Part shown: in pieces, positions 1-6,448 of the stretch | Numbering within the stretch: the stretch's first letter is position 1 | How the letters are laid out: every line of letters starts with the position of its first letter | Assembly (NCBI GenBank): GCA_036005125.1 | Contig: DASYQV010000039.1 | Location: 1-8,576, forward strand | DNA: 8,576 nt | Origin: DASYQV01 sp036005125 | Lineage (GTDB): Bacteria; Acidobacteriota; Vicinamibacteria; Vicinamibacterales; UBA2999 | Direction: 5' to 3' | The notes under the pieces: generated by a model | The model's input: only the letters and a program-made list of their open reading frames with translations | What the model was told of the DNA's origin: nothing | Databases searched by the model: none | Program-made: the position numbers and the translations under genes

Positions 1-648
1 GAGGCCGGCGGCATAGGCTGGTCGACCGACTACCCGGACGCCGATATCAACTTCTCGATCCGGTTATCTGAGCTGACGAAGACGCGCGTCAGCCGCGAGC
101 CCACCGGCGATCCCAATCATCTCGTCGTGCGCATCACGGACGAGGCGCTGTTCCAGTGTCCGTTCCTGCTGATGGCCGATGCGGGCACGGCATCGCTCAG
201 CGATGCGGAGGTCATCGGGCTCCGTTCCTACCTGCACAAGGGCGGCTTCCTGTGGGCCGATGACTTCTGGGGACCGAGGGCGCTCGCCTCGTGGGAGGCC
301 GAGCTGACGCGCGTGCTTCCGGGTGATCAATACCGCGTCCGCGAGGTCACGCCGTCTCACCCGCTCTTCCGCGCGCTGTTCGACGTCAAATCGATACCGC
401 AGATTCCGTCGATTCAGTTCTGGCGCCAGAGCGGCGGCCGGACCTCCGAGCGCGGCAGTGACAGCATCCCGGCCCACATGCGCGGCATCGAAGACCGTCA
501 TGGAAATCTGATGGTGCTGATGTCGCACAACACCGACATCTCGGACGCGTGGGAGCGCGAGGGCGAGGATCCGAAGTACTTCTACAGCTTCTCCCCTGAC
601 GGCTACGCGATCGCGATCAACGTGGTCATGTACACGATGAGCCACTGA
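1..648 (+). CDS. DUF4159 domain protein, 3' part (5' end outside window)
   Basis: The reading frame is open from base 1 to the TGA at 646-648 (215 codons visible), so the start lies upstream of the window. A GTG at 127 is an in-frame codon inside the domain and not the start, because the 42 codons before it already read as family sequence (GWSTDYPDADINFSIRLSEL). The protein matches my memory of the DUF4159 family: the GWSTDYP..D.N entry motif, then LMADAGTASLSDAEVIGLRSY, a 'GGFLWADDFWG' strand-loop, 'HPLFRALFDV', and the C-terminal stretch SHNTDISDAWEREGED ending near YAIAINVVMYTM. The family has a class I glutamine-amidotransferase-like fold but no known enzymatic role. In acidobacteria it often sits near MoxR ATPase and DUF58 genes, which cannot be checked here. 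Any signal peptide would be off-window. No membrane segment is visible in this part. The family call is firm; function is unknown. Confidence 0.88.
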   Translation, partial: EAGGIGWSTDYPDADINFSIRLSELTKTRVSREPTGDPNHLVVRITDEALFQCPFLLMADAGTASLSDAEVIGLRSYLHKGGFLWADDFWGPRALASWEAELTRVLPGDQYRVREVTPSHPLFRALFDVKSIPQIPSIQFWRQSGGRTSERGSDSIPAHMRGIEDRHGNLMVLMSHNTDISDAWEREGEDPKYFYSFSPDGYAIAINVVMYTMSH

Positions 649-653
649 ATCCA

Positions 654-810
654 TTTGTGATTTTGGGATTTGTGATTTGCGATCGGTTTGTGATTTGGGA
701 TTCGTGATTTGCGATTCGGAAGCGGCCAAACGATCAATCACGAATCCAATCGCAAATCACAAATCACAAAATCGCCAACCAATCGCAAATCCCGAATCCA
801 AAATCACAAA
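654..810. repeat. 157-bp mosaic palindrome of AT-rich motifs between convergent genes
   Basis: The spacer between the DUF4159 and response-regulator genes is built from variants of tttgtgatttg on the left and its complement on the right. Left copies are at 654-664, 669-679, 687-697 and 701-711. The arms pair in nested order: 654-666 with 798-810 (13 bp, perfect), 674-688 with 777-791 (one mismatch), 687-697 with 753-763 (11 bp, perfect) and 698-709 with 736-747 (12 bp, perfect, 26-nt loop). The base composition is far more AT-rich than the genes. It starts six bases after one stop codon and contains the other gene's stop (806-804). It may act as a bidirectional terminator or be an inert repeat family. 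No U-run of a classical terminator is evident. Confidence 0.85.
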
Positions 811-1247
811 TCCAGAGTGTCCCCCGTTTCCGCCACCACGTAACGTTTGACTATTGAGAGAAGGTCCTCGAAGCGGAACGGCTTGTCGAGCCATCCGTCC
901 GCGTGCAGTCCCGCGCGTTCGTCGGGCGGCGGTTCCGTCGCGGTGATGACGACGGCCGGAATGTCGGCGAGCTGAGGGTCGGCCAATTGCCGGGCGCGGA
1001 TGTCACGTCCCCCGACCGCACCGGGTAACATCAGGTCGAGCAGGATGAGCGCGATGTTGTCGGGCGACGAGTGCAGGCGCCCGAGAGCGGTCTCCCCGTC
1101 GCCGGCGTCGGTCACGACATACCCGTGGTACTCCAAGAGCTGCGCGAGACCGAGACGGACGTCGTCGCGATCCTCGACCACCAGGATTGCTCCGCGTCGT
1201 GGTGCGCGCTCCTCGTTCGTGTCCGTGGCCGCTGCCGCCTGAGTCAT
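804..1247 (-). CDS. Stand-alone receiver-domain response regulator
   Basis: This 147-residue protein is one CheY-like receiver domain with a disordered, Ala/Thr-rich N-terminal tail of about 18 residues and no output domain. The acidic pocket is E25-D26 in ILVVEDRDD. The predicted phospho-acceptor is D71 in LILLDLMLPG. The switch Thr is T102 in VVITAT, and the conserved Lys is K122 in LDKPF. All key residues are intact, so it should accept phosphate, presumably from a histidine kinase encoded elsewhere, since none lies in this window. The ATG at 1247 follows a weak AAGG (1257-1254) that is part of a small hairpin. The gene lies 237 bp downstream of the Ser/Thr kinase on the same strand, so it probably has its own promoter or is read through. 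Its last codons and TGA (GATTTGTGA) are part of the AT-rich repeat. Single-domain regulators act by protein-protein contact or phosphorelay; the partner is unknown. Confidence 0.88.
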   Translation of the reverse strand: MTQAAAATDTNEERAPRRGAILVVEDRDDVRLGLAQLLEYHGYVVTDAGDGETALGRLHSSPDNIALILLDLMLPGAVGGRDIRARQLADPQLADIPAVVITATEPPPDERAGLHADGWLDKPFRFEDLLSIVKRYVVAETGDTLDL

Positions 1248-1253
1248 AGGGGG

Positions 1254-1268
1254 CCTTGAGGGTCAAGG
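1254..1268. promoter_or_regulatory. Small hairpin overlapping the response-regulator ribosome binding site
   Basis: ccttga-ggg-tcaagg is a perfect 6-bp inverted repeat with a 3-nt loop, six bases upstream of the response-regulator ATG. The 3' arm on the mRNA contains AAGG, the only Shine-Dalgarno-like sequence there, so folding could hide it. The pairing is visible in the sequence. The regulatory role is inferred. Confidence 0.4.
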
Positions 1269-1295
1269 TGTCCTTTGTCCACGTTGCGTGCCACC

Positions 1296-1330
1296 GGAGC
1301 TCGACCGTTGCACACGTTCGCTCGAGCTCC
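1296..1330. promoter_or_regulatory. 9-bp perfect inverted repeat with 17-nt spacer upstream of the response regulator
   Basis: ggagctcga at 1296-1304 is exactly complementary to tcgagctcc at 1322-1330, with 17 bases between. It lies 49-83 bp upstream of the response-regulator start. It could be an operator dyad (centre-to-centre distance about 26 bp) or an RNA hairpin in the leader. I could not identify convincing -35 and -10 boxes nearby, so its position relative to the transcription start is unknown. Confidence 0.45.
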
Positions 1331-1375
1331 CAAAGCCCTGGATCGTTCGGATTTCGACGTGAAATCAGTTGTCGG

Positions 1376-1457
1376 GTGTCGGCTGGCCCGGCCGAGTGAT
1401 ATCGCCCAGCTGGTACTGCCACGGCCTTCGTGCTCGATGCGTCGCACCAGCCGACAC
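1376..1457. terminator. 11-bp perfect inverted repeat downstream of the kinase, possible terminator or structured RNA
   Basis: gtgtcggctgg (1376-1386) is exactly complementary to ccagccgacac (1447-1457), enclosing 60 bases. The 3' end of the kinase gene is 28 nt away on the minus strand. The spacer contains the palindrome ccagctgg. A loop this long and the absence of a U-run argue against a standard intrinsic terminator. An alternative is a structured leader for the response regulator. The call as a terminator is tentative. Confidence 0.3.
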
Positions 1458-1484
1458 GAGCGGGAAAGAACGTCGTCAGTTAGA

Positions 1485-2966
1485 TCAGGAACGGCCGTCG
1501 CCGAAAGCCGCCCGCTCCGTCACCGGCTCGATGACGAGAAACGCCAGGGCTGCGCCTATTCCGATGGCGATGAGGAGCACGGCCAAGGCCGAGCGCGCAT
1601 CGCCCACCAGCAGACCTCCCAGCACCAGCGTCAGCGCGAAGACCCAATCCGCGGCGGTGACCCAGCGAGTGGCCCGTGCCCGGACCCAGGGCAGCTCTCC
1701 CGCATAGAACCTCGAGGTGAACCACAGGTGCAGTCGGAGATTTGCCGAGACGATCACCGAGGCCAGCGCCATGATGAAGAGCGTGCGGCCGGGAAGGCCG
1801 CCAATCAACCCGCGTGCGTTCCACATCGGCACGAGCATGATCCAGTACACGAGCGCCGCCATGCCCTGGTGGAATTCCCACCACCAGCGCGGCGTCAGGA
1901 GCGGCGCCGATCGTGAAGCCGCATGGAAGACGGGCGCCGTTCGGCGATCCGGGACACCTTCGAACGTGCGTCGTGCGTCTTCCAGTGCCGCGAGCAGATC
2001 GCGCGTGGACGCATACCGGTCGCGAGGGTTTTTGGCCAGGCACCGGTCGGCCACGGCCTGCAGAGCCGGCGGCAACGCGGCCGAGGCACGTTCGGTCGAC
2101 GCGAACGGATGCGCGCCGGTTGCCATTTCGAGGAGCAGAACGCCGACGGCGTAGATGTCCACACGGAAATCCACGTCGATCCCGACGATCTGTTCCGGCG
2201 CCATGTAGGCCGGCGTTCCGAGCACAGCGCCCGCGCGGGTCAGCTGCGTGAGCGCCTCGTCGGCGACGTGCGCGATCCCGAAATCCAGGATCTTCACGTG
2301 ACCGTCCCCGGTCAGCAGTATGTTCTCCGGCTTCAGATCGCGATGGACGACGCGCGCGTCGTGTGCGGCCGACAGGGCGCGCACGATGTCGAGCGCCGTG
2401 TCGAGCGTGCGTCGGACACCGAGCGGCCCTTGGTCGAGCTCGGCTCGAAGCGTCCGACCCTTGACGTGCTCGGCCGCAATGAACAGATTTCCATCGATCT
2501 CCTCGAGGGCGTACACGACCGCGATGCCAGGATGCGAGAGGGCGGCGGCCGCCCGTGCCTCGCGGCGCAGCCGCTCGCGGCGTTGAGGGTCGTTGGCCAC
2601 GCCGGGCGCGAGCGCCTTGAGTGCCACCGTTCGGCCGAGTCGAACGTCTTCTGCCAGGTAGACGATGCCCATTCCGCCGCGGCCGAGCTCGCCCCGTATG
2701 AGATATGGCCCCACATGCTGTCCCACCTCGAGCGGTACGGCTTCGAACGGCGCCGTGTCGAGGTCAGGCGGCTGGGTGTCGAGCGTCGCAGGCTCCTCGA
2801 GGAAATCGCCGACGGTCTCGTGAGCGTCGATGAGCGCCTGTGCCTCCTGCCGGAGCGGCTCGTCGTCCGGGCAGGCGCCGCGCAGCCACGCCGCACGGGT
2901 GCCGGGCGGCTGCTCGATCGCACCGTGAAACAGCGGCTTCAGCCGCTCCCACCGTTCGGGGTTCAC
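1485..2966 (-). CDS. Ser/Thr protein kinase (PknB-type) with C-terminal membrane helices
   Basis: With the GTG at 2966 this is 493 residues. Residues 1-80 are the helical extension typical of acidobacterial kinases (NPERWERLKPLF, ACPDDEPLRQEAQALI). The kinase domain spans about 85-335. It has the glycine loop at 95-100 (GRGGMG), ATP-binding K117 (VALK), helix-C E136, catalytic HRD 208-210 in HRDLKPEN, DFG 228-230, APE 256-258 and R317 in the last subdomain. All are intact, so it is an active RD-type kinase with Thr residues in the activation loop. The C-terminal 130 residues hold three to four hydrophobic helices (about 371-382, 395-416, 441-455, 460-481) and no recognisable extracellular sensor, so the kinase faces the cytoplasm from the membrane. 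The chosen GTG overlaps the sigma-factor stop (GTGA) and has GGGAG six bases upstream. An in-frame GTG at 2987 would add seven residues but lacks such a site. It probably phosphorylates the cotranscribed sigma factor or a partner. Confidence 0.9.
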   Translation of the reverse strand: MNPERWERLKPLFHGAIEQPPGTRAAWLRGACPDDEPLRQEAQALIDAHETVGDFLEEPATLDTQPPDLDTAPFEAVPLEVGQHVGPYLIRGELGRGGMGIVYLAEDVRLGRTVALKALAPGVANDPQRRERLRREARAAAALSHPGIAVVYALEEIDGNLFIAAEHVKGRTLRAELDQGPLGVRRTLDTALDIVRALSAAHDARVVHRDLKPENILLTGDGHVKILDFGIAHVADEALTQLTRAGAVLGTPAYMAPEQIVGIDVDFRVDIYAVGVLLLEMATGAHPFASTERASAALPPALQAVADRCLAKNPRDRYASTRDLLAALEDARRTFEGVPDRRTAPVFHAASRSAPLLTPRWWWEFHQGMAALVYWIMLVPMWNARGLIGGLPGRTLFIMALASVIVSANLRLHLWFTSRFYAGELPWVRARATRWVTAADWVFALTLVLGGLLVGDARSALAVLLIAIGIGAALAFLVIEPVTERAAFGDGRS

Positions 2967-3544
2967 GCGAGCTCCCGTTTCAGCCACGCCCGGGCCATCG
3001 TCCAGTGGCGCTTGACGGTGGCGGGCGAGCTCCGCATCGCTTCGGCTGTTTCTTCGATTGTGAGGCCGCCGAAGTAGCGCAGCTCGACCACCTTCGCGAG
3101 GTCTGCGTCGAGTGAGGCGAGTCGCGTCAACGCTTCGTCGAGGGCGAGCACGTCCACCGCATCCGGCGCCTCGCGACGCTGAGCCTCGGCTGGCGGCATC
3201 GTCTCGTCCAGGCTAACCCGTGGCGCCGCCCCTCCACGCTTCGCCGCGCGCCGGGCACGCGCCCGTTGCACGAGGATCTGGCGCATCGAGAGGGCGGCAA
3301 TGGCCACGAAGTGCGCGCGGTTCTCGAATCCCCGCGCGCGCTCGCCGACCAGCCGCACGAACGCTTCGTTGACGAGCGCCGTGGCCTGCAGTGTCTGGCC
3401 GGGCCGCTCGCGGTTGATATAGCGAGCCGCCACGCGGCGGAGCTCCTCGTAGACGAGCGGCATCAGCTCGGAGACCGCCTGCTGGTTGCCGTCAGCAATC
3501 TCCTCGAGGCAGCGTGTCGCGCGGGTGGTGCGATCGGTGGTCAG
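2963..3544 (-). CDS. ECF sigma factor of the acidobacterial/planctomycete type (TIGR02999-like)
   Basis: Alternative sigma factor that directs RNA polymerase to a specific promoter set. Numbering from the ATG at 3463 (166 residues), region 2 covers about 1-75 with MPLVYEELRRVAARY, TLQATALVNEAFVRLVG and the MRQILVQRARARRAAKRGG block typical of this family. Region 4 covers about 108-164 with LRYFGGLTIEETAEAM and a recognition helix around SSPATVKRHWTMARAWL. The 27 codons before that ATG read CLEEIADGNQQAVSEL just ahead of MPLV, which is the expected first helix of region 2. No in-frame ATG, GTG or TTG exists there, so I extend the gene to a CTG at 3544 (193 residues), which overlaps the cyclophilin stop as CTGA. 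If the ATG is used, that helix is lost. The gene is followed directly by the kinase, and no anti-sigma gene is present, which suggests control by phosphorylation. The product is confident; the start is uncertain. Confidence 0.9.
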   Translation of the reverse strand: MTTDRTTRATRCLEEIADGNQQAVSELMPLVYEELRRVAARYINRERPGQTLQATALVNEAFVRLVGERARGFENRAHFVAIAALSMRQILVQRARARRAAKRGGAAPRVSLDETMPPAEAQRREAPDAVDVLALDEALTRLASLDADLAKVVELRYFGGLTIEETAEAMRSSPATVKRHWTMARAWLKRELA

Positions 3545-4062
3545 CGTCGTTCGATGGTGACGGACTGGATGACGACGTCTTTCACAGGCTTGTCGCGCGC
3601 ATCGGTTTTCGTGCGGCCAATTGCCTGGATGACGTCCAGCCCGTCGACGACCTCGCCGAAGACCGAGTGGCGGTCGTCGAGGTGTGGTGTCGGCCCGAGC
3701 GTAATGAAGAACTGGCCGCCGTTGGTGTTCGGTCCCCGATTGGCCATCGAGAGGATGCCCGGCTTGTCGTGCCGCAGCTGCGGGTGAAACTCGTCGGGGA
3801 AGGTGTAGCCCGGCCCTCCGATGCCCTGTCCCAGCGGATCGCCGCCCTGGATCATGAACCCGTTGATGACGCGATGGAAAATGATTCCATTGTAGTACGG
3901 CTTACGGACCTGCTGGTTCGTACGCGGGTCGGTCCAGTTCTTCGTGCCCTCCGCCAGGCCGACGAAATTCTCGACGGTTTTCGGCGCTTCCTTGTCGAAC
4001 AGGCGCACCGTGAACGTACCCTGGCTGGTGATGAACCGCGCGTACATTCCGTTCGACACCAT
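3541..4062 (-). CDS. Cyclophilin-type peptidyl-prolyl cis-trans isomerase
   Basis: This 173-residue cytoplasmic cyclophilin catalyses cis-trans isomerisation of peptide bonds before proline, assisting protein folding. Catalytic and binding residues are present: R64 in IIFHRVINGFMIQGGD, F69, M70, Q72, the MANRGPNTNGGQFFIT core with Q117 and F119, and H132 in RHSVFG. The usual cyclosporin-contact Trp is replaced by H127 (TPHLDDRH), as bacterial enzymes often deviate here, so weak cyclosporin binding is expected. There is no signal peptide or membrane segment. An in-frame ATG at 4131 would add 23 residues unlike the family. The ATG at 4062 is chosen because AAGGAG (4074-4069) lies six bases upstream. 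The gene heads the operon with the sigma factor and kinase, overlapping the likely sigma start by 4 nt. It is of the general PpiA/PpiB type, but I do not assign a symbol. Confidence 0.93.
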   Translation of the reverse strand: MVSNGMYARFITSQGTFTVRLFDKEAPKTVENFVGLAEGTKNWTDPRTNQQVRKPYYNGIIFHRVINGFMIQGGDPLGQGIGGPGYTFPDEFHPQLRHDKPGILSMANRGPNTNGGQFFITLGPTPHLDDRHSVFGEVVDGLDVIQAIGRTKTDARDKPVKDVVIQSVTIERR

Positions 4063-4068
4063 TATCGT

Positions 4069-4074
4069 CTCCTT
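4069..4074 (-). promoter_or_regulatory. Ribosome binding site AAGGAG deciding the cyclophilin start
   Basis: The minus strand reads AGAAGGAGA followed by ACGATA-ATG style spacing: six bases separate AAGGAG from the ATG at 4062. This is the strongest Shine-Dalgarno site in the window and argues for the 173-residue start over the upstream ATG at 4131. Confidence 0.75.
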
Positions 4075-4102
4075 CTGACAGCGCGGATCCCCGCTCGCAC
4101 TC

Positions 4103-4204
4103 GTCAGTCGGTATTTATATGAGGATATCACTCAGTGCTGACCTCTGTAGCGCTGGCATGCCTCATGGAAGAACACGTAGGACCCGACTGACAGACCCGA
4201 CTGA
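4103..4204. promoter_or_regulatory. Three copies of CCGACTGA in the divergent cyclophilin/glgB promoter region
   Basis: On the plus strand gacccgactga occurs twice (4181-4191 and 4194-4204, 13-bp period, perfect 11-bp repeat) just upstream of glgB. The complement gtcagtcgg at 4103-4111 places a third copy (CCGACTGAC) on the minus strand at the predicted start point of the cyclophilin operon. Repeated, oppositely oriented sites between divergent genes look like binding sites of one regulator. No known regulator motif is recognised. Confidence 0.4.
4114..4119 (-). promoter_or_regulatory. Candidate -10 box (TATAAA) for the cyclophilin-sigma-kinase operon
   Basis: TATAAA on the minus strand stands in a local AT-rich patch (4111-4130) within otherwise GC-rich sequence, giving a predicted transcription start near 4107 and a leader of about 45 nt. 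No good TTGACA-like -35 box is found 16-18 bp upstream, so the promoter may be activator-dependent or weakly conserved. Confidence 0.35.
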
Positions 4205-4214
4205 ACCGGACGCG

Positions 4215-4219
4215 AGGAG
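4215..4219 (+). promoter_or_regulatory. Ribosome binding site AGGAG for glgB
   Basis: GAGGAG ends 12 bases before the ATG at 4232, a longer spacing than usual. No nearer purine-rich site and no better in-frame start exists, so the ATG at 4232 is kept. Confidence 0.5.
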
Positions 4220-4231
4220 TAGAATTCACGT

Positions 4232-6448
4232 ATGCCTGGGGCGATCCGAACGCAAGAAGAAGACGCGCTTGATGCCGTCGCGCAGGGGATGAGCGATGAT
4301 CCCTTCGCGTTTCTCGGCCGCCATCCGACCACGTCCGATGGCCGCAAGGCGCTCGTCATCCGTACGATGCGGCCCGCGGCCTCATCCGTAGAGCTGGTCG
4401 CGTTCGACGGCCGCACCATTCAAATGATCAGACGGCATCGCGACGGGCTCTTCGAGGCCGTCGTGCCGTTCGACGCCGATCCGTACGGCTTCGATTATCG
4501 GTTCCGCATCACGGAAGGCGGGTTTACCCACGAGGCGGACGACCCGTACAAGTTCGGTCAGGTGCTCAGCGACTTCGACCTGCATCTGTTGAGCGAGGGG
4601 ACGCACTACCGCGCGTGGGAAAAGCTGGGCGCCCGCCATATCCAGGTCGGAAACACAGCCGGCGTGCATTTCGCGGTCTGGGCTCCGACCGCGCAGCGCG
4701 TCAGCGTCATCGGCGACGTCAACCGCTGGGATGGCCGCGTCCACCCGATGCGCAAGCTTGTCCCTTCCGGCGTCTGGGAGCTCTTCATTCCGAATCTCCC
4801 GGATGGCGCCTGCTACAAGTTCGAGATCCGCACGAGTGCCGGCCATCTGCTGCAGAAGGTCGATCCGTACGCGCGCTTCTTCGAAGTGCCCCCGAAATCG
4901 GCCTCCATCGTCTGGACCGATACCGGTTACCAGTGGCGCGACTACGAGTGGATGCACGGCCGCGCCGGCAGCGACGGATGGCGCGAGCGGCCGGCGTCGA
5001 TCTACGAAGTACATCTCGGTTCGTGGCGGCGCGTGCCCGAAGAGGAATACCGGTTCCAGACTTATCGCGAGATGGCGCACACCCTCGTGCCGTACGTCCG
5101 CGAGATGGGGTACACGCACATCGAGCTCCTGCCGGTCATGGAGCACCCGTTCGCCGGGTCGTGGGGGTATCAGGTGATCGGGTTCTACGCGCCGACGAGC
5201 CGCTTCGGCACCCCGGACGATTTCCGGTATTTCATCGACGAGTGCCACGTTCACGGCATCGGGGTGATCCTCGACTGGGTTCCCGGTCACTTCCCGAAGG
5301 ATCCACACGGTCTGGCCCGCTTCGACGGCACGGCGCTCTACGAGCACGCCGACCCGCGGAAGGGCGAGCACCAGGAATGGGGCACCCTCGTTTTCAATTA
5401 CAGCCGCAACGAGGTGCGGACCTTCCTCCTGAGCAACGCGCTCTTCTGGCTGGAGGAATTCCACATCGACGGCCTGCGCGTGGATGCGGTCGCGTCGATG
5501 CTGTACCTCGACTACTCCAGGCGGGAAGGGGAGTGGATTCCGAACGAATTCGGCGGACGCGAGAACATCGAGGCCGTGGAGTTCTTCAAACATCTCAACA
5601 CGGTCACGCACGGCCGCGTCCCCGGGACCGTGACGATTGCGGAGGAGTCGACGGCGTGGCCGGCTGTGAGCCGCCCGGTCTACGTGGGCGGACTGGGCTT
5701 CAGCTACAAGTGGAACATGGGCTGGATGCACGACATGCTGGAGTACATGAAGCATGATCCGATCTACCGGCGCTGGCACCACGGCCAGATCACCTTCTCG
5801 CTGCTCTACGCGTTCACCGAGAACTTCATCCTGCCCTTCTCGCATGACGAGGTGGTCCACGGCAAAGGATCGATGCTCGACAAGATGCCAGGGGACGTCT
5901 GGCAGAAGCACGCGAACCTGCGGGCGCTCTACGGCTACATGTTCAGCCACCCGGGCAAGAAGCTGATGTTCATGGGCGGCGAGTTCGGGCAGTGGCGCGA
6001 GTGGAATTACGACTCGAGCCTCGATTGGCACCTGCTGCACGATCGGATGCACGACGGTCTGCGCCGCTGGGTGCAGGATCTGAACCGCACGTATCGGCAG
6101 GAGCCGTCGCTGTACCAGGTGGATTTCGAAGGCAGCGGCTTCAGTTGGATCGATTGTCACGACAACGAGAACAGCGTGATCTCGCTCATCCGCCGCGCCC
6201 GCGACCCGCACGATTTCACCGTGGTTGTGGCGGGCCTCACGCCGGTCCCCCGGCTCGACTACCGCATCGGGGTTCCGGAACCTGGTTGGTATCGGGAGCT
6301 GCTCAACAGCGACAGCGAGATCTACGGCGGCAGCAACCTCGGGAACGGAGGCGGGGTGCCAAGCGAGCCCGAGCCCTCGCACGGCTTCGATCACTCGATT
6401 CGCGTGCTGGTGCCGCCGCTCGGGTTTGTGCTGTTCAAGAAGGCCTAG
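4232..6448 (+). CDS. glgB: 1,4-alpha-glucan (glycogen) branching enzyme
   Basis: GlgB cuts alpha-1,4 glucan chains and re-attaches them by alpha-1,6 bonds during glycogen synthesis in the cytoplasm. The 738 residues match the long GlgB form (E. coli about 728). An N1 domain spans about 20-115 (DDPFAFLGRH). A CBM48 domain spans about 140-225 (GVHFAVWAPTAQRVSVIGDVNRWDG). The GH13 catalytic barrel runs from about 255 (SIYEVHLGSW, HPFAGSWGYQ) to 600, with a C-terminal beta domain. The four GH13 regions are intact: DWVPGHF 348-354; DGLRVDAVA with nucleophile D418; VTIAEEST with the acid/base Glu at 471-472; and FSHDEVVHGKGS with D539. MGGEFGQWREWN follows at 581-592. No glgA, glgC, glgP or glgX gene is present beside it, so it appears monocistronic. 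It is divergent from the cyclophilin operon and ends 36 bp from the convergent sugar-kinase gene. I am sure of the function; the physiological role (storage or osmotic stress) is inferred. Confidence 0.97.
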   Translation: MPGAIRTQEEDALDAVAQGMSDDPFAFLGRHPTTSDGRKALVIRTMRPAASSVELVAFDGRTIQMIRRHRDGLFEAVVPFDADPYGFDYRFRITEGGFTHEADDPYKFGQVLSDFDLHLLSEGTHYRAWEKLGARHIQVGNTAGVHFAVWAPTAQRVSVIGDVNRWDGRVHPMRKLVPSGVWELFIPNLPDGACYKFEIRTSAGHLLQKVDPYARFFEVPPKSASIVWTDTGYQWRDYEWMHGRAGSDGWRERPASIYEVHLGSWRRVPEEEYRFQTYREMAHTLVPYVREMGYTHIELLPVMEHPFAGSWGYQVIGFYAPTSRFGTPDDFRYFIDECHVHGIGVILDWVPGHFPKDPHGLARFDGTALYEHADPRKGEHQEWGTLVFNYSRNEVRTFLLSNALFWLEEFHIDGLRVDAVASMLYLDYSRREGEWIPNEFGGRENIEAVEFFKHLNTVTHGRVPGTVTIAEESTAWPAVSRPVYVGGLGFSYKWNMGWMHDMLEYMKHDPIYRRWHHGQITFSLLYAFTENFILPFSHDEVVHGKGSMLDKMPGDVWQKHANLRALYGYMFSHPGKKLMFMGGEFGQWREWNYDSSLDWHLLHDRMHDGLRRWVQDLNRTYRQEPSLYQVDFEGSGFSWIDCHDNENSVISLIRRARDPHDFTVVVAGLTPVPRLDYRIGVPEPGWYRELLNSDSEIYGGSNLGNGGGVPSEPEPSHGFDHSIRVLVPPLGFVLFKKA

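Noticed and set aside
64..741. A 225-codon minus-strand frame opposite the DUF4159 gene
   Set aside because: Its start contains translated AT-rich repeat (SQITNPKSQ style) and the rest is the shadow of the DUF4159 coding strand.
654..810. CRISPR array
   Set aside because: The repeated words are only about 11 bp, irregularly spaced by 14-18 bp, partly inverted, and there are no unique spacers of uniform length.
1244..1447. A 67-codon minus-strand frame whose TGA overlaps the response-regulator ATG (ATGA)
   Set aside because: The overlap looks operon-like, but the frame starts at a GTG without a ribosome site, the protein has no recognisable feature, third-position GC is lower than in the real genes, and the inverted repeats cut through it. 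A small leader peptide cannot be fully excluded.
1923..3077. A 384-codon plus-strand open frame across the kinase gene
   Set aside because: It runs antisense to a clear kinase with complete motifs, shows no domain and is rich in Arg/Ala/Gly, as expected for a shadow frame.
4382..6394. A 670-codon open frame antisense to glgB
   Set aside because: glgB has all its catalytic motifs on the plus strand. The antisense frame has no recognisable domain and reads as a composition-driven shadow of a GC-rich gene.
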